A DNA stretch of 64,000 bases from Verrucomicrobiota bacterium (GCA_020630975.1 JAHDID010000011.1:62001-126000); one strand, 5' to 3'. Positions 1-8,761 are shown, numbered from the stretch's first letter. The notes: generated by a model from the letters alone, not told the origin. Numbers and translations are program-made.

Positions 1-1034
1 TGACCAACTCAAATTTCGTCAATGCCCACGGTCTGACCGAGGAAGGCCAATACTCCACCGCTCGCGATATGATGGTACTGACCATGCACGCGTGGGCGAA
101 TCCCGAGATCCAGCGCATCGTACGCATCCGTGAGACCAATTTTAAATACCACGGCGGTAAGACGGTGCCGGTGAAAAACAGCAATGAACTGCTATTCCGC
201 TACTCCGAATGCCTCGGCATGAAGACAGGCTTCACCAAAGCAGCCGGCCGCTGTCTGGTAGCCGCTGCGCAGCGCGGCGATAGACTGATCTTTTCTGTGG
301 TCTTGGGCAGTGAGTTCGACGCAATATGGGACGACTCTGAGCAACTGCTGCGCTGGTCGCTCGAGCAGAACGTCGTCGACCTAGAGAAATACCGTACTGC
401 CTCTGTGGAAAAATGGGGCAAAGACATCGCTGCTCTGCAGCAGCGCGACCAGACCGAGCGCCACCCAGACGATAGCATCCTCTTTGTCGGCAGCTCCAGT
501 ATCCGCCTATGGGACGCCATAGCCCGCGATATGCAGCCCTATCACCCTATCCAGCGTGGATTCGGTGGCTGCACCATGTCAGATGTGGCGATTTTTGCCG
601 ACGAGCTGGTCACTCCGCACAAATTCCGCGCAGCAGTCGTTTTCGTCGCCAATGATGTGAAAGGTAATAGCGATGACAAGACGCCTGCTGAGGTCGCCGA
701 TCTCTTCGGGCATCTGCACTCACGTATCCGCGCGCACAATCCTGATGCACCGGTGTTTTTCATCGGCATCACCCCCACCCCGAAGCGCTGGGCTATCTGG
801 CCTAAACAGAGAGAAGTGAATACTGCCGTGCGAGCGTTTTGCCAAAAGAACGACGAAACCTACTTCATCGGTACCGAGAGCATCTACATCACCGCCCAGG
901 GCAAGCCTAGATCGGAACTTTTCATCGAAGATCAGCTCCACCTGAATGAATCCGGCTACCTACTCTGGTCCGCAGCGATCAAGAGCCATCTAGATCAGGT
1001 ATTCGACGGCTCGGGAGTGCAGCTAGCCCCCTAG
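1..1034 (+). CDS. D-alanyl-D-alanine carboxypeptidase (S11) / SGNH hydrolase fusion, 5' truncated
   Basis: The gene enters from outside the window. The frame is open from base 3 and reads through the ORF-track start at 69, giving TNSNFVNAHGLTEEGQYST, the region of S11 penicillin-binding carboxypeptidases just after the SxN motif. The third active-site motif is KTG (MKTGFT). The SxxK serine must lie upstream. After about residue 155 of the visible part the protein becomes an SGNH/GDSL hydrolase: GSSSIR holds the nucleophile, FVANDVKGN resembles block III, and DQLHLN carries the catalytic Asp/His. It probably trims peptidoglycan stem peptides in the periplasm, and the second domain would remove an ester-linked group from wall or surface glycan. 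The second role is inference. The two domains are in one uninterrupted frame, so this is a true fusion. Confidence 0.8.
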   Translation, partial: TNSNFVNAHGLTEEGQYSTARDMMVLTMHAWANPEIQRIVRIRETNFKYHGGKTVPVKNSNELLFRYSECLGMKTGFTKAAGRCLVAAAQRGDRLIFSVVLGSEFDAIWDDSEQLLRWSLEQNVVDLEKYRTASVEKWGKDIAALQQRDQTERHPDDSILFVGSSSIRLWDAIARDMQPYHPIQRGFGGCTMSDVAIFADELVTPHKFRAAVVFVANDVKGNSDDKTPAEVADLFGHLHSRIRAHNPDAPVFFIGITPTPKRWAIWPKQREVNTAVRAFCQKNDETYFIGTESIYITAQGKPRSELFIEDQLHLNESGYLLWSAAIKSHLDQVFDGSGVQLAP

Positions 1035-1089
1035 TAGTGAAAGCCTTTATAAAACTGAAAGAACTACACGATCAATCGCACTGATCCGG

Positions 1090-2097
1090 CTACTCTACCT
1101 CTACCTCTACCTCTACCTCTACCGCCTCCACCGACTGATAAATCCCACCCAGCTCACGCAGCAGGTTCTCCAGCTTTCCGTAGTACTCCGCTTCGTCGGT
1201 ATTCTCTTTATTTCGGCGTAGCAGCCGTACCTCTCGCTCTAGCTCATCGCGGCGGGTGCGCTGCTCGGGGGTGAGTCTTTTCTCAAACTCATTCTTCACC
1301 AAGACCTGCTGCATGGCGCGTAGGCCATCGGGCTCGGCACCATCTTTCGCAGTCCTCGTAGCGGTAGTGCCTTCGAACCACTCGGCACGCGTGCCTAGCG
1401 CATCGCCATTGTCATCGATCAGCGCATGCTCGGTGACGAGGCGCTCCTGCTCTTCATAAAAGATCGCTACCTCGGCTGAGGCGTAGAGGAATGCCTCGAG
1501 TAGCGATACCTGATCGTCATTATCGAGATCGGCTTCAGATATACCTGTAATCGCCTCGGAAAAGTAGGTACCAAAACGAGCGAAATAGATCTCGTTAGCA
1601 CTCTTGGTAGCAGTGATGATCGTACGCCCTGGTCCTGCCAGTGCGCGCATAAAAGGTGCACTGGAGGCCGTGGTATTGACCACGACCAGCTCACTCTCGA
1701 TCCCTTTGCACCACTCACCCAGCTCGCGAGCTGTGAAGTCGCCCCCTGCGATATTAAACTTTGCCTCGCGACCATCAAACGAACCATGCCCGAGCAGGAT
1801 CAGCCACAGCGACTCGCCATCGCCACGAGGCTCTGCCAGTCGGCCCTGGATCTCCGAGCGGATATCTGCACTAGAAGAAGCCCCTTCCTCTAGATCACCC
1901 AAGACCGTACAATCAACCCCAGCGGTATCGCATGCGGTCCGCCAGTGATCGGCGCTCTTCTGAAACACTTCTCGATACTCGTCCTCGCCCTCTAGGCCAA
2001 CGAGCACGAGCACCTCCATGCTAAAGGCTAGCTGCGCCGCCAGAGTGAGAGAGGCTGCGACTGTGAGTGCGAGTTTGGTCACCTTCGGTATCATCAT
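1090..2097 (-). CDS. Secreted caspase-like (clan CD fold) protein, probably catalytically dead
   Basis: The start at 2097 (MMIPK...) is preferred over the track start at 2115. It gives an ATGA overlap with the upstream gene and follows a GGGGG-rich ribosome site, and residues 1-26 then form a signal peptide. The core resembles C13/caspase-like peptidases: a strand ending in LLGHG (His104) and a second strand VVVNTTASSA. The catalytic Cys expected in the second strand is absent (Thr/Ala there), so proteolysis is unlikely. A Ca-loop-like segment, DLDNDDQVS, follows. The C-terminus is charged and coiled, and ends in VEVEVEVEVE encoded by a six-base repeat. It is the last gene of an operon with aroD and the VWA/amidotransferase-like membrane protein. 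It may be a binding or scaffold partner of that protein (inference). Confidence 0.6.
   Translation of the reverse strand: MMIPKVTKLALTVAASLTLAAQLAFSMEVLVLVGLEGEDEYREVFQKSADHWRTACDTAGVDCTVLGDLEEGASSSADIRSEIQGRLAEPRGDGESLWLILLGHGSFDGREAKFNIAGGDFTARELGEWCKGIESELVVVNTTASSAPFMRALAGPGRTIITATKSANEIYFARFGTYFSEAITGISEADLDNDDQVSLLEAFLYASAEVAIFYEEQERLVTEHALIDDNGDALGTRAEWFEGTTATRTAKDGAEPDGLRAMQQVLVKNEFEKRLTPEQRTRRDELEREVRLLRRNKENTDEAEYYGKLENLLRELGGIYQSVEAVEVEVEVEVE
1093..1122 (-). repeat. Hexanucleotide microsatellite (GTAGAG)x5 at the end of a coding region
   Basis: Five perfect GTAGAG units (minus strand) immediately precede the TAG stop of the caspase-like gene and encode the Val-Glu repeats. The unit is a multiple of three, so slippage would change tail length without shifting the frame. 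Confidence 0.9.
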
Positions 2098-4478
2098 AGC
2101 GTGCCCCCTTTCCATCTACGGATCGCCCATTCGCCTACTAGGCACAGCAAAGCCACAAAGAACACCCATGGAGCATGCCAAAAGGGCCGCTGCTTGGTAT
2201 CCATGACTGGAGCATTTAGATCTTTCAGCCGGTCGACCAGCGAGCCGATCTCACCTAGCTCGAGCACCTTGCCTCCAGACGCCTGGGCCAACTGCTCGAG
2301 CAGCTCCCGATCTGGGTCGAGGCGCCGATACTCATCGGCGGCAGGATTGAAAGCCCAGCCTGTCTCGAGTTCACCTATGGTTTTGCCCTCGCCATCGCGC
2401 GCCAGTGTGGTCAGCCGGTAGCCGCCAGGCTCCTCGTAGAAGCTGTCTGTGGTGAAGATCCCTGCCTCCTCGAGGCTCGGCTCTCCAGAGAGCGACTTGG
2501 GCTCGCTACTACCAGGTATACTCAGCTGGAAGCTGACGGTCGCATCGTCCTGTGGCTCATAGGTCTCGGTGCGTACTCGGGCGTTGATCTTGGCCATAGG
2601 TAGCGTGCCCTCTGATACTTGCGATAGCTCCTGGGTGAGCCGCTCGGGAGCCTCCGCCACAGCCCAGCGGATGAGCTGGCGCCACATCTTGGCCAGATCA
2701 GCCTGTAGCTCGGCATCCTTCATACCCCAACGCCAAAAATCCCCTACCGTCACCGCTCCAGTACGCCCCTCGCCATAGCGCTGCACGACGATGGCGGGAT
2801 GCTGGCGCTTCTGCCGATCTGTCACAGTAGCCAGCAGGCTAGCCCCGGGCTTGATCGAAGGGACCTGATTGATCGAGAAAAACTCTGGCATATAGGCCAG
2901 GCGATTGGTCTCTTCCTCCTGGCTATCACGCAGACGCATCCAGGGCTCTATCCAGCCCTCGCGGCTCAGGTCAAATGTAGCGAACTGCGCTGGCCCTCCG
3001 CGCTGTGTACGATCGAGATACACAGGCAGCATACGCGCCATCGGCGTATCATCCCAGTCGCCTTTTTGAAAAGACTCCTGCCCACCCAGCATGATGACGG
3101 TGCCGCCTCGCTTAGTGACAAAGCTCTCGACATTTTTCTGCTGCTCGGCGGAGAGAAAGTCGCTCTCCACATCGTCGAAAATAACGGCTCGATAGTCGGT
3201 ATAGAGCGACTCGATATCGCGAGGGAAACCATCGCGCAGCTCTTCCTCGTCCCGCGTATTCAGGCGGATCAGCACAGGCTCATCATAGCTCTGGGTCTCT
3301 TCAGGGATGTCTTTGCCAAAGCCGCGGAATAATGGATTGCCCGTCTCACCTGTGCGCCCACGCCACTCAAACTTTGGCTCTCTCTTCGCTATACGTAGCA
3401 GAGCCACCAGATCGATCTCGGCATCGCCACTGATCGCACGGCGTAAGAATTTGTATTCCCAATTGGGACGCCCCCCGACATAGAGCACACGGTAGGGCCC
3501 CCGACCTCGATCGATAGCCACGACGCGAGTGTTATTCGCCTCTGTGATTTCAGTGTCTGGCTCCTCCCCCTCAGCCACGACCTGGCGCAGTCCCACGGTA
3601 TAAAATGAGATACCTGGTGCCACAGCTGCCAGCTGAGCGCGCACCGTGCCCTGCCGCAGCTCGCCTCCCTCTCCGGGAAATATGATAGGCTCGACATGTA
3701 GCTCCTCGCCTCTCTCATTGGTCACATAGATCTGGATACCACTCTCGAATGTCCCCCGAGCCGTAGCCCGCAACCGCAATGTGAGAGGTGCATCCTCGAA
3801 TGCCGACTGACTGACCTCGATCGAATCGATCGCCAAATCGCGCACTTTATGGTCCAGAGGCTCACCGACTACTACTGGATAGATCGGCCTAGGCTCGTCT
3901 TGAGCCTCGATCTTCTCCAGCAGCGAGGCTAGGGCATCACTATCGGTAGCATTGCCATCGGTGACCAAGACAGTGGCTGCTAGTGGGCGCTTCTCATAGC
4001 GAGCTGTGATGCTACGCAGCGAGGTGACTAGCGATGAGGCTTGCCCCGTGAAGTCTAGGCCAGAAAAATCATCCACTCGGGTGAGACGCCTATCGACCTG
4101 GTAACGCTGCAGACGAAAAAGACGCTCCAGCTCAGCTAGCCACTCGGGCGGCATGTCTGGAGCCGCTGTCGTGAGAGCCCCCTGGATAGCCTCGCCCCGA
4201 TCAGCCAGAGACAAGCCGCTAGAGTTATCGACCATCATTACCAGATCATTGGCACCGTAGCGCGGGTATTCGTCCACCCACACCGGTTCGAGCAGTGCCA
4301 GCGCCAGCAGAGCGATCGCCGCGGACTTTAGCAGTACTGCCACTAGCAGCCAGATCCCACGCAGAGCCGACCTAGTGTAGCCGATGATCAGCAGCGCCAA
4401 ACCGACCATCGCGAGGATGATAGCTACCCAGAGCCATTGGGTATTGGCAAAAACTAAGCTAGAGCTCTGGGATAACAT
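2094..4478 (-). CDS. Membrane protein with VWA-like and glutamine-amidotransferase-like domains (BatA/DUF-type)
   Basis: 794 residues. Two N-terminal membrane helices (about 15-34 and 42-66) precede a VWA-like domain that starts at VMMVDNSSG, a degraded MIDAS (DxSxS). The middle (about 330-600) contains RVLYVGGRPNWEYKFLR and AVIFDDVESDFLS...FVTKRGGTVIMLGG, typical of the class I glutamine-amidotransferase-like fold in PVC membrane proteins of this type. No catalytic triad is evident. A third helix lies near the C-terminus (WVFFVALLCLVGEWAI). Such proteins usually sit in MoxR/DUF58/BatA clusters, but none of those is adjacent here. It lies 35 bp after aroD and overlaps the caspase-like gene by four bases (ATGA), so the last two genes are probably translationally coupled. 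The function is unknown. A periplasmic sensing or assembly platform is plausible. Confidence 0.7.
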   Translation of the reverse strand: MLSQSSSLVFANTQWLWVAIILAMVGLALLIIGYTRSALRGIWLLVAVLLKSAAIALLALALLEPVWVDEYPRYGANDLVMMVDNSSGLSLADRGEAIQGALTTAAPDMPPEWLAELERLFRLQRYQVDRRLTRVDDFSGLDFTGQASSLVTSLRSITARYEKRPLAATVLVTDGNATDSDALASLLEKIEAQDEPRPIYPVVVGEPLDHKVRDLAIDSIEVSQSAFEDAPLTLRLRATARGTFESGIQIYVTNERGEELHVEPIIFPGEGGELRQGTVRAQLAAVAPGISFYTVGLRQVVAEGEEPDTEITEANNTRVVAIDRGRGPYRVLYVGGRPNWEYKFLRRAISGDAEIDLVALLRIAKREPKFEWRGRTGETGNPLFRGFGKDIPEETQSYDEPVLIRLNTRDEEELRDGFPRDIESLYTDYRAVIFDDVESDFLSAEQQKNVESFVTKRGGTVIMLGGQESFQKGDWDDTPMARMLPVYLDRTQRGGPAQFATFDLSREGWIEPWMRLRDSQEEETNRLAYMPEFFSINQVPSIKPGASLLATVTDRQKRQHPAIVVQRYGEGRTGAVTVGDFWRWGMKDAELQADLAKMWRQLIRWAVAEAPERLTQELSQVSEGTLPMAKINARVRTETYEPQDDATVSFQLSIPGSSEPKSLSGEPSLEEAGIFTTDSFYEEPGGYRLTTLARDGEGKTIGELETGWAFNPAADEYRRLDPDRELLEQLAQASGGKVLELGEIGSLVDRLKDLNAPVMDTKQRPFWHAPWVFFVALLCLVGEWAIRRWKGGTL

Positions 4479-4513
4479 ATTGGATCGAAGAGATGATATA
4501 GCAGCAAATCACT

Positions 4514-5221
4514 TCAGATACTAGAGATCAAGTCACGCAACTGGTTGGCAGGCCATTGGCCTGGTGCATTTTCCGTCTGCAGATAGCCATAGTTGAGGCA
4601 GGAGCCTGCCTTGGCTAGGACCAAGCGCGAAAGCTGACCCAGCGGCCCCATCCCCATGGCACTGATAGCACGCCCAGCAGAGCGATGCTCCAGCACCAGA
4701 TCGGTCAGCTCATACAGTTGGCCAAATGTCTCTACCACCACGGCCAGCTTGGCGATATCTGCGCCAGCAGCGTAAGCGGCATCGACTCGATCACGAAGCT
4801 TAACGATGCCGGGAAACCCCGAAAAATCATGAAACGATCCCACCAGCTGACCGGAAAAATCAGCGAAATCCAACCTAGCCTGAGCCACAGCCAAATTGGC
4901 CACCTCGATATCGATCAGGTCACTACTAGCCATGATCGCCTGATAAATGCTCAACCGCTGATCGAGAGACAGATCTCCCACCCCACCTTCGGCCGGATCC
5001 CTAGCGGTGAGCAGGGCTGGCTGCTGATCACGGAGACTCTGCGCGAGAGACAAGACCTGATCGAGAGCTGCCGAGTCCTCCGCTGCAGTCGGGCACAGAT
5101 TATCTAGCCGATACTCCAAGACATCGGCTCGGCTCTGACCACCTCCACTCAAATAATCTAAATCAACAGGCGTCGTCACGGTAGCCACGGTGTGCGGCAG
5201 GTCTGTGGGTATCCCTATCAT
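4514..5221 (-). CDS. aroD: 3-dehydroquinate dehydratase, type I
   Basis: 235 residues, the normal size for the class I enzyme. It dehydrates 3-dehydroquinate to 3-dehydroshikimate in the shikimate pathway through a Schiff base. The substrate-binding VLEYRLD (Glu36, Arg38), LLTARDPAEGG, catalytic His131 in SFHDF, Schiff-base Lys158 in ADIAKLAVV and the C-terminal AMGMGPLGQLSRL are all present. It acts in the cytoplasm. It is the first gene of a minus-strand set followed 35 bp later by two envelope proteins with no obvious link to aromatic biosynthesis, so the linkage may only be positional. The divergent exopolysaccharide gene begins about 130 bp away. Confidence 0.93.
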   Translation of the reverse strand: MIGIPTDLPHTVATVTTPVDLDYLSGGGQSRADVLEYRLDNLCPTAAEDSAALDQVLSLAQSLRDQQPALLTARDPAEGGVGDLSLDQRLSIYQAIMASSDLIDIEVANLAVAQARLDFADFSGQLVGSFHDFSGFPGIVKLRDRVDAAYAAGADIAKLAVVVETFGQLYELTDLVLEHRSAGRAISAMGMGPLGQLSRLVLAKAGSCLNYGYLQTENAPGQWPANQLRDLISSI

Positions 5222-5349
5222 ACAGCCAACTGTAAGCAGGAGTCGCCACCGATGCCATTTATTTAAGAAATTTTAACAATTTAGTTTTGTTTATAGCTAA
5301 AATTGGCTTACTTTTAAAAAGTTACACCTCAAAAACACGAACTTTTAAA

Positions 5350-6483
5350 ATGAACGATCACACAGATCCCTCGCGGGCTATGGCTAAGCTCACAGGCGGT
5401 TTACTCCTAATTATCCTCGCCTTGGCTCTAGGATCCTGCTCCAGTCATCGTAGAGAGGTAAACGCATCGAGCGGGGGAGGCGGCTTCATGAGAGGCAAAG
5501 TCACAGTAGCCAACAGTGGTGCCAGCCATGCAGAGGAGCCTTACTTCGAGGCGATCCCGATCCGGAAAAGTATCGACAAAAGCCTGCTCCGCCCACCGAC
5601 ATCAGCTTACCGCGTGGGCCCCGGAGACCAGCTAGACATCGAGGTCGCAGAGGACGCCGAGACTCGCTCGACCGAGACCGTGCAGCCAGATGGTATCCTA
5701 TACTACAATTCAGCCGGAGGCATCAATGTCAAAGGCATGACGATCCGCGAGGTATCCAAGGCTCTCGCTGAAAATTTGTCGTTTGACTATGTCGACCCGA
5801 TCGTGACGGTGAATGTGGCCCAGGCCGACTCTCAGCGCTACTTCATCATGGGAGCGGTGCGCCAGCCAGGCACCTACCCTTTGGATAAGCCTACCACACT
5901 ACTGCACGCGATAGGTACCAGCGAGGGCCTAGGCGTAGCCCAGGCCAACAACGAATCTGAGGAAACAGTCGACCTATCTCGCGCGATCATGATCCGAAAC
6001 GGTAAGACACTGCCCGTCAACTTCGAGGCACTCGTGGAGGGTGGTGATCTCACACAGAATGTCTATATACGCCCTGGTGACTACATCTACCTGCCATCTC
6101 GGCAGGGCAATTCTGTCTACGTGATGGGCGAAGTCCAGCGCCCAGGACCGATCACCTACGACAGTCGCCTGACGATACTCTCCGCCATCGCATCGGCCGG
6201 TGGCCCGACTCAGGATGCTGTCGTGACTCGTGCGATGATCGTGCGAGGTGGCAACAACAATCCTCAAGTCAGCGTAGTAGATATCCAGTCTCTCATGCGT
6301 GGTCAGTCAGCCGATTTGCTAGTGAAGCCTGGCGACATCGTCTGGGTGCCTAGGACGCTATGGACCAATATCCGCAACTACACTGAGACCGTGCTGACCA
6401 CTGCAGCTCAGACGATAGCAGTCCAGGAGGGTGTCTTCGGTCAGGGCGGCGGAGCCAGACTGAACATTAATGCCGGTCAGTAA
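5350..6483 (+). CDS. Polysaccharide export lipoprotein, Wza-like (poly_export + SLBB domains)
   Basis: The start is placed at 5350 (MNDHTD...) because the 21 residues upstream in the track are not signal-like. From here a basic/hydrophobic leader runs to the lipobox LGSC with Cys30. After a linker, YRVGPGDQLDIEVAED begins the poly_export domain. The repeated YFIMGAVRQPGTYPL and VYVMGEVQRPGPITY segments mark two SLBB domains. The protein should form the outer-membrane channel of a capsule or exopolysaccharide exporter. No Wzc-type kinase, polymerase or glycosyltransferase cluster is adjacent, so its export partners must lie elsewhere. It is transcribed divergently from aroD across an AT-rich gap that likely holds the promoters. 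Confidence 0.88.
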   Translation: MNDHTDPSRAMAKLTGGLLLIILALALGSCSSHRREVNASSGGGGFMRGKVTVANSGASHAEEPYFEAIPIRKSIDKSLLRPPTSAYRVGPGDQLDIEVAEDAETRSTETVQPDGILYYNSAGGINVKGMTIREVSKALAENLSFDYVDPIVTVNVAQADSQRYFIMGAVRQPGTYPLDKPTTLLHAIGTSEGLGVAQANNESEETVDLSRAIMIRNGKTLPVNFEALVEGGDLTQNVYIRPGDYIYLPSRQGNSVYVMGEVQRPGPITYDSRLTILSAIASAGGPTQDAVVTRAMIVRGGNNNPQVSVVDIQSLMRGQSADLLVKPGDIVWVPRTLWTNIRNYTETVLTTAAQTIAVQEGVFGQGGGARLNINAGQ

Positions 6484-6570
6484 ATCGACCTACCGAGCGA
6501 CAGATTGAACGCGGGCTGTTTCCGACGCAAATTTTAGCACCGTTTTTTGCACTGCTACCGTCGGACACAC

Positions 6571-7158
6571 CTAAGCCTTCACCCATTGCTCACTCTCTTC
6601 GTGGCGGGGCAATATCTCGACAATATCAGCTATCACGATCCCATCTGGATCGAGTAACTGATTGCAACGTCCGTATAGCAACTCGCCTTCGTCTTGATTC
6701 AAGGCCTTGGCGATAATCGCATCGGCTGGGACTGAGAAAAATGCAGTCGGGCTACCCGTATGAGCCACCTGATACTCACCCAAGATACCGCCTAGAGGAG
6801 CCTTCCCCTCAATGATGAGCTCTCTCACCTCCGCTGGGAGATTCTCCAGATGGATACCAATCGCACCGAACTCCACTGGCACCTCATAACGCTGGGTATA
6901 AAGCGTAACCATCCGGATCAGATAATTTTCCGTGCGCTCGTGCTGCAATACCTCAAGAGAAAGCGCAGAACGGTGAAACGCCGCCAATGTCGGCGTCATA
7001 TCATTCTCATGAACCAACAGAGAGCGATAGGGATAAGGCATATCGCCACCGTCGAGGAAGGAAAAATCCGGCAGTGGACACTCGGCCTTCTCGTAGAAAT
7101 ACTGAATCGGCATCAACTGATAGAGAGCATCGGCTAATTCTGCAGAAGCGGCGTCCAT
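6571..7158 (-). CDS. Chorismate pyruvate-lyase-like protein (DUF98 / Rv2949c-like)
   Basis: 195 residues with the layout of the DUF98/Rv2949c branch of chorismate lyases: LLVHENDMTPTLAAFH, a central beta sheet with VEFGAIGIHLENLP, and the conserved APLGGILGEY. Family members remove pyruvate from chorismate to give 4-hydroxybenzoate, a precursor of quinones or of phenolic polyketides. I assign the family by motif recall, so activity is inferred. It lies 52 bp downstream of a HemN-like radical SAM gene on the same strand. The gap holds two direct repeats ATTGTACCCTATTGAAT with a 21-bp period, which look like a regulator site immediately before this start. No ubiA or other quinone gene is visible nearby. 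Confidence 0.65.
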   Translation of the reverse strand: MDAASAELADALYQLMPIQYFYEKAECPLPDFSFLDGGDMPYPYRSLLVHENDMTPTLAAFHRSALSLEVLQHERTENYLIRMVTLYTQRYEVPVEFGAIGIHLENLPAEVRELIIEGKAPLGGILGEYQVAHTGSPTAFFSVPADAIIAKALNQDEGELLYGRCNQLLDPDGIVIADIVEILPRHEESEQWVKA

Positions 7159-7165
7159 GTCGTAG

Positions 7166-7203
7166 ATTCAATAGGGTACAATTTTTATTCAATAGGGTAC
7201 AAT
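7166..7203 (-). promoter_or_regulatory. Direct-repeat pair ATTGTACCCTATTGAAT, 21-bp period
   Basis: Two identical 17-bp repeats (minus-strand reading) start 21 bp apart, two helical turns, just upstream of the chorismate-lyase-like gene. The same core with the same 21-bp spacing occurs at 31153 and 44932 on the plus strand. Same-face spacing suggests tandem binding of a regulator. No protein is identified. Confidence 0.55.
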
Positions 7204-7210
7204 CAACGCC

Positions 7211-8584
7211 CTAGGTGTAACGTTTCCAATCACTATGCTCAGGGAGGAAAAACTCATGCAGCTGTTTGTCGATCTGCAGTAAGCCCTCGCGATTGATCAG
7301 CACTTGATCACCGTCAACACTCAGGTAACCACGACTGCGCAGCAATTCCATAGGCTCGGAAAATACCTGAGTCACATCTGCACCATACTTGTCCTGAAAG
7401 TAGCTGATATTGGTGTGCCCCAGCTTCAGCTGCAGGATAAATTCGCGCAACAATCGCTCATCATGAGAAGTCGGATAGGCTCGGAATATCGGTAACTCAT
7501 TCGCCTCCATCGCCTGCATATATGGGCCCACGTCTGCTTGGTTCTGGTAATGCACACCTCCGAAATGGCCAAAACTAGCCACTCCGACTGATAGCAAGTC
7601 CGCCCCAGCCCATAAACTATCGCGATAGACGAACTTCGTCGTTTCTGGATTCTTCACCACCGTGTAGGCACTGGTCACGCTGTATCCAGCCGCCTCGAAC
7701 CGATCGAAGGCCCAGTCCACCCAATCACGCTTGGTCGACCAAGTCGCAACAGGAGCGGTCACCTTCCCCGCTTCCTGCATCTCCTTATAGATTGTGGTGT
7801 TATAGGGGATCTCCATCTGGTAAATGGTCACACAATCAGGCTCCTGCTCGATCGCTATATCGACACATTTTTTCCAATTATCCTCGGTCTCATCCATCAT
7901 CCCAGCGATGAGATCGATATTCACCTGATCGAAATCTAGAGACTTAGCAAAATCCATCGCTCGATAAGCTTCCTTAGAGCGATGAGCACGACCATTGACC
8001 TCCAGTAGGTGGTCATCAAACGCCTCAACCCCAATACTCAGACGAGTGACACCGATATCGCGGATAGCGGTCAATTTCTTCTCATTGAGAGTGCCCGGCT
8101 CGCCCTCAAAAGCCACTTCCTCGACCTCATCCCAAGGGAAGAGATCCTTCATACGATCCGTCAGATCCTGTAACTGGTGAGTGGAAAGATAGCTCGGAGT
8201 GCCGCCTCCAAAATAGACAAACTGAGGCTTCCGCCCCTGAAGATAAGGCTTCTCGGAATAAACCTTCAGCTCCTCGATAGCAGACTCCAGATAGGAATTG
8301 ATCTCACTGCTAGACTTATCGGTATACACCCTAAAATAGCAAAAGTGACACCTCTTACGGCAAAATGGGATGTGCAAATATAACCCAAGGTTGGTGTCTA
8401 CAGGCGCATCCGAAAGCAAGATTGGAGCGATGTTATCCACCATATCAGGCTTCCAATAGGAAAACGGTGGGTAGTTGGAAACAAAATAGTTCCCAGCCTC
8501 TGTTTCGTCGCCATGTTGCTCCAAAGGATGCTCCTTCAGCTCTTTCACGCGCTGGGCTAGTGTTTCAGTATTTTGCTTCGGCAT
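7211..8584 (-). CDS. HemN-like radical SAM protein (coproporphyrinogen III oxidase family)
   Basis: 457 residues. CRKRCHFC (Cys75, Cys79, Cys82) is the CX3CX2C cluster motif of radical SAM enzymes, preceded by LYLHIPF as in HemN/HemW. FGGGTPSYLS is the SAM-binding glycine motif, and a HemN_C-like domain follows after about residue 340. N-terminal NYFVSNYPPFSYW takes the place of the PRYTSYP segment of true HemN, so this is probably a relative rather than the housekeeping oxygen-independent oxidase. Its substrate is unknown. It is followed on the same strand by the chorismate-lyase-like gene, which hints at a small aromatic or tetrapyrrole side pathway, though the direct-repeat site between them may separate their regulation. 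Confidence 0.78.
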   Translation of the reverse strand: MPKQNTETLAQRVKELKEHPLEQHGDETEAGNYFVSNYPPFSYWKPDMVDNIAPILLSDAPVDTNLGLYLHIPFCRKRCHFCYFRVYTDKSSSEINSYLESAIEELKVYSEKPYLQGRKPQFVYFGGGTPSYLSTHQLQDLTDRMKDLFPWDEVEEVAFEGEPGTLNEKKLTAIRDIGVTRLSIGVEAFDDHLLEVNGRAHRSKEAYRAMDFAKSLDFDQVNIDLIAGMMDETEDNWKKCVDIAIEQEPDCVTIYQMEIPYNTTIYKEMQEAGKVTAPVATWSTKRDWVDWAFDRFEAAGYSVTSAYTVVKNPETTKFVYRDSLWAGADLLSVGVASFGHFGGVHYQNQADVGPYMQAMEANELPIFRAYPTSHDERLLREFILQLKLGHTNISYFQDKYGADVTQVFSEPMELLRSRGYLSVDGDQVLINREGLLQIDKQLHEFFLPEHSDWKRYT

Positions 8585-8703
8585 GGTAGGGAAGTCAGAG
8601 TGCTATTATCTGAATGCGTAGGACTTTACACCACCCTCGCTTCATCGCAAAGGTCCGCATTTATCTCAACAAACTACCGGCAGACGAACCTGCTACGAAC
8701 CAA

Positions 8704-8733
8704 CAAAAAAAGGCCACCCTCACGGATGACCTT
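8704..8733 (-). terminator. Rho-independent terminator of the TolC-like gene
   Basis: On the minus strand AAGGTCATCC-GTGA-GGGTGGCCTT forms a ten-pair stem (two G-U pairs) with a tetraloop, followed by seven T residues. It lies 28 bp past the stop of the TolC-like gene. Confidence 0.8.
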
Positions 8734-8761
8734 CCAGTTCATAGGCTCAAACTAACAGCGA

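Noticed and set aside
2799-3332. 177-residue plus-strand ORF
   Set aside because: It is antisense to the VWA/amidotransferase-like gene and resembles no family.
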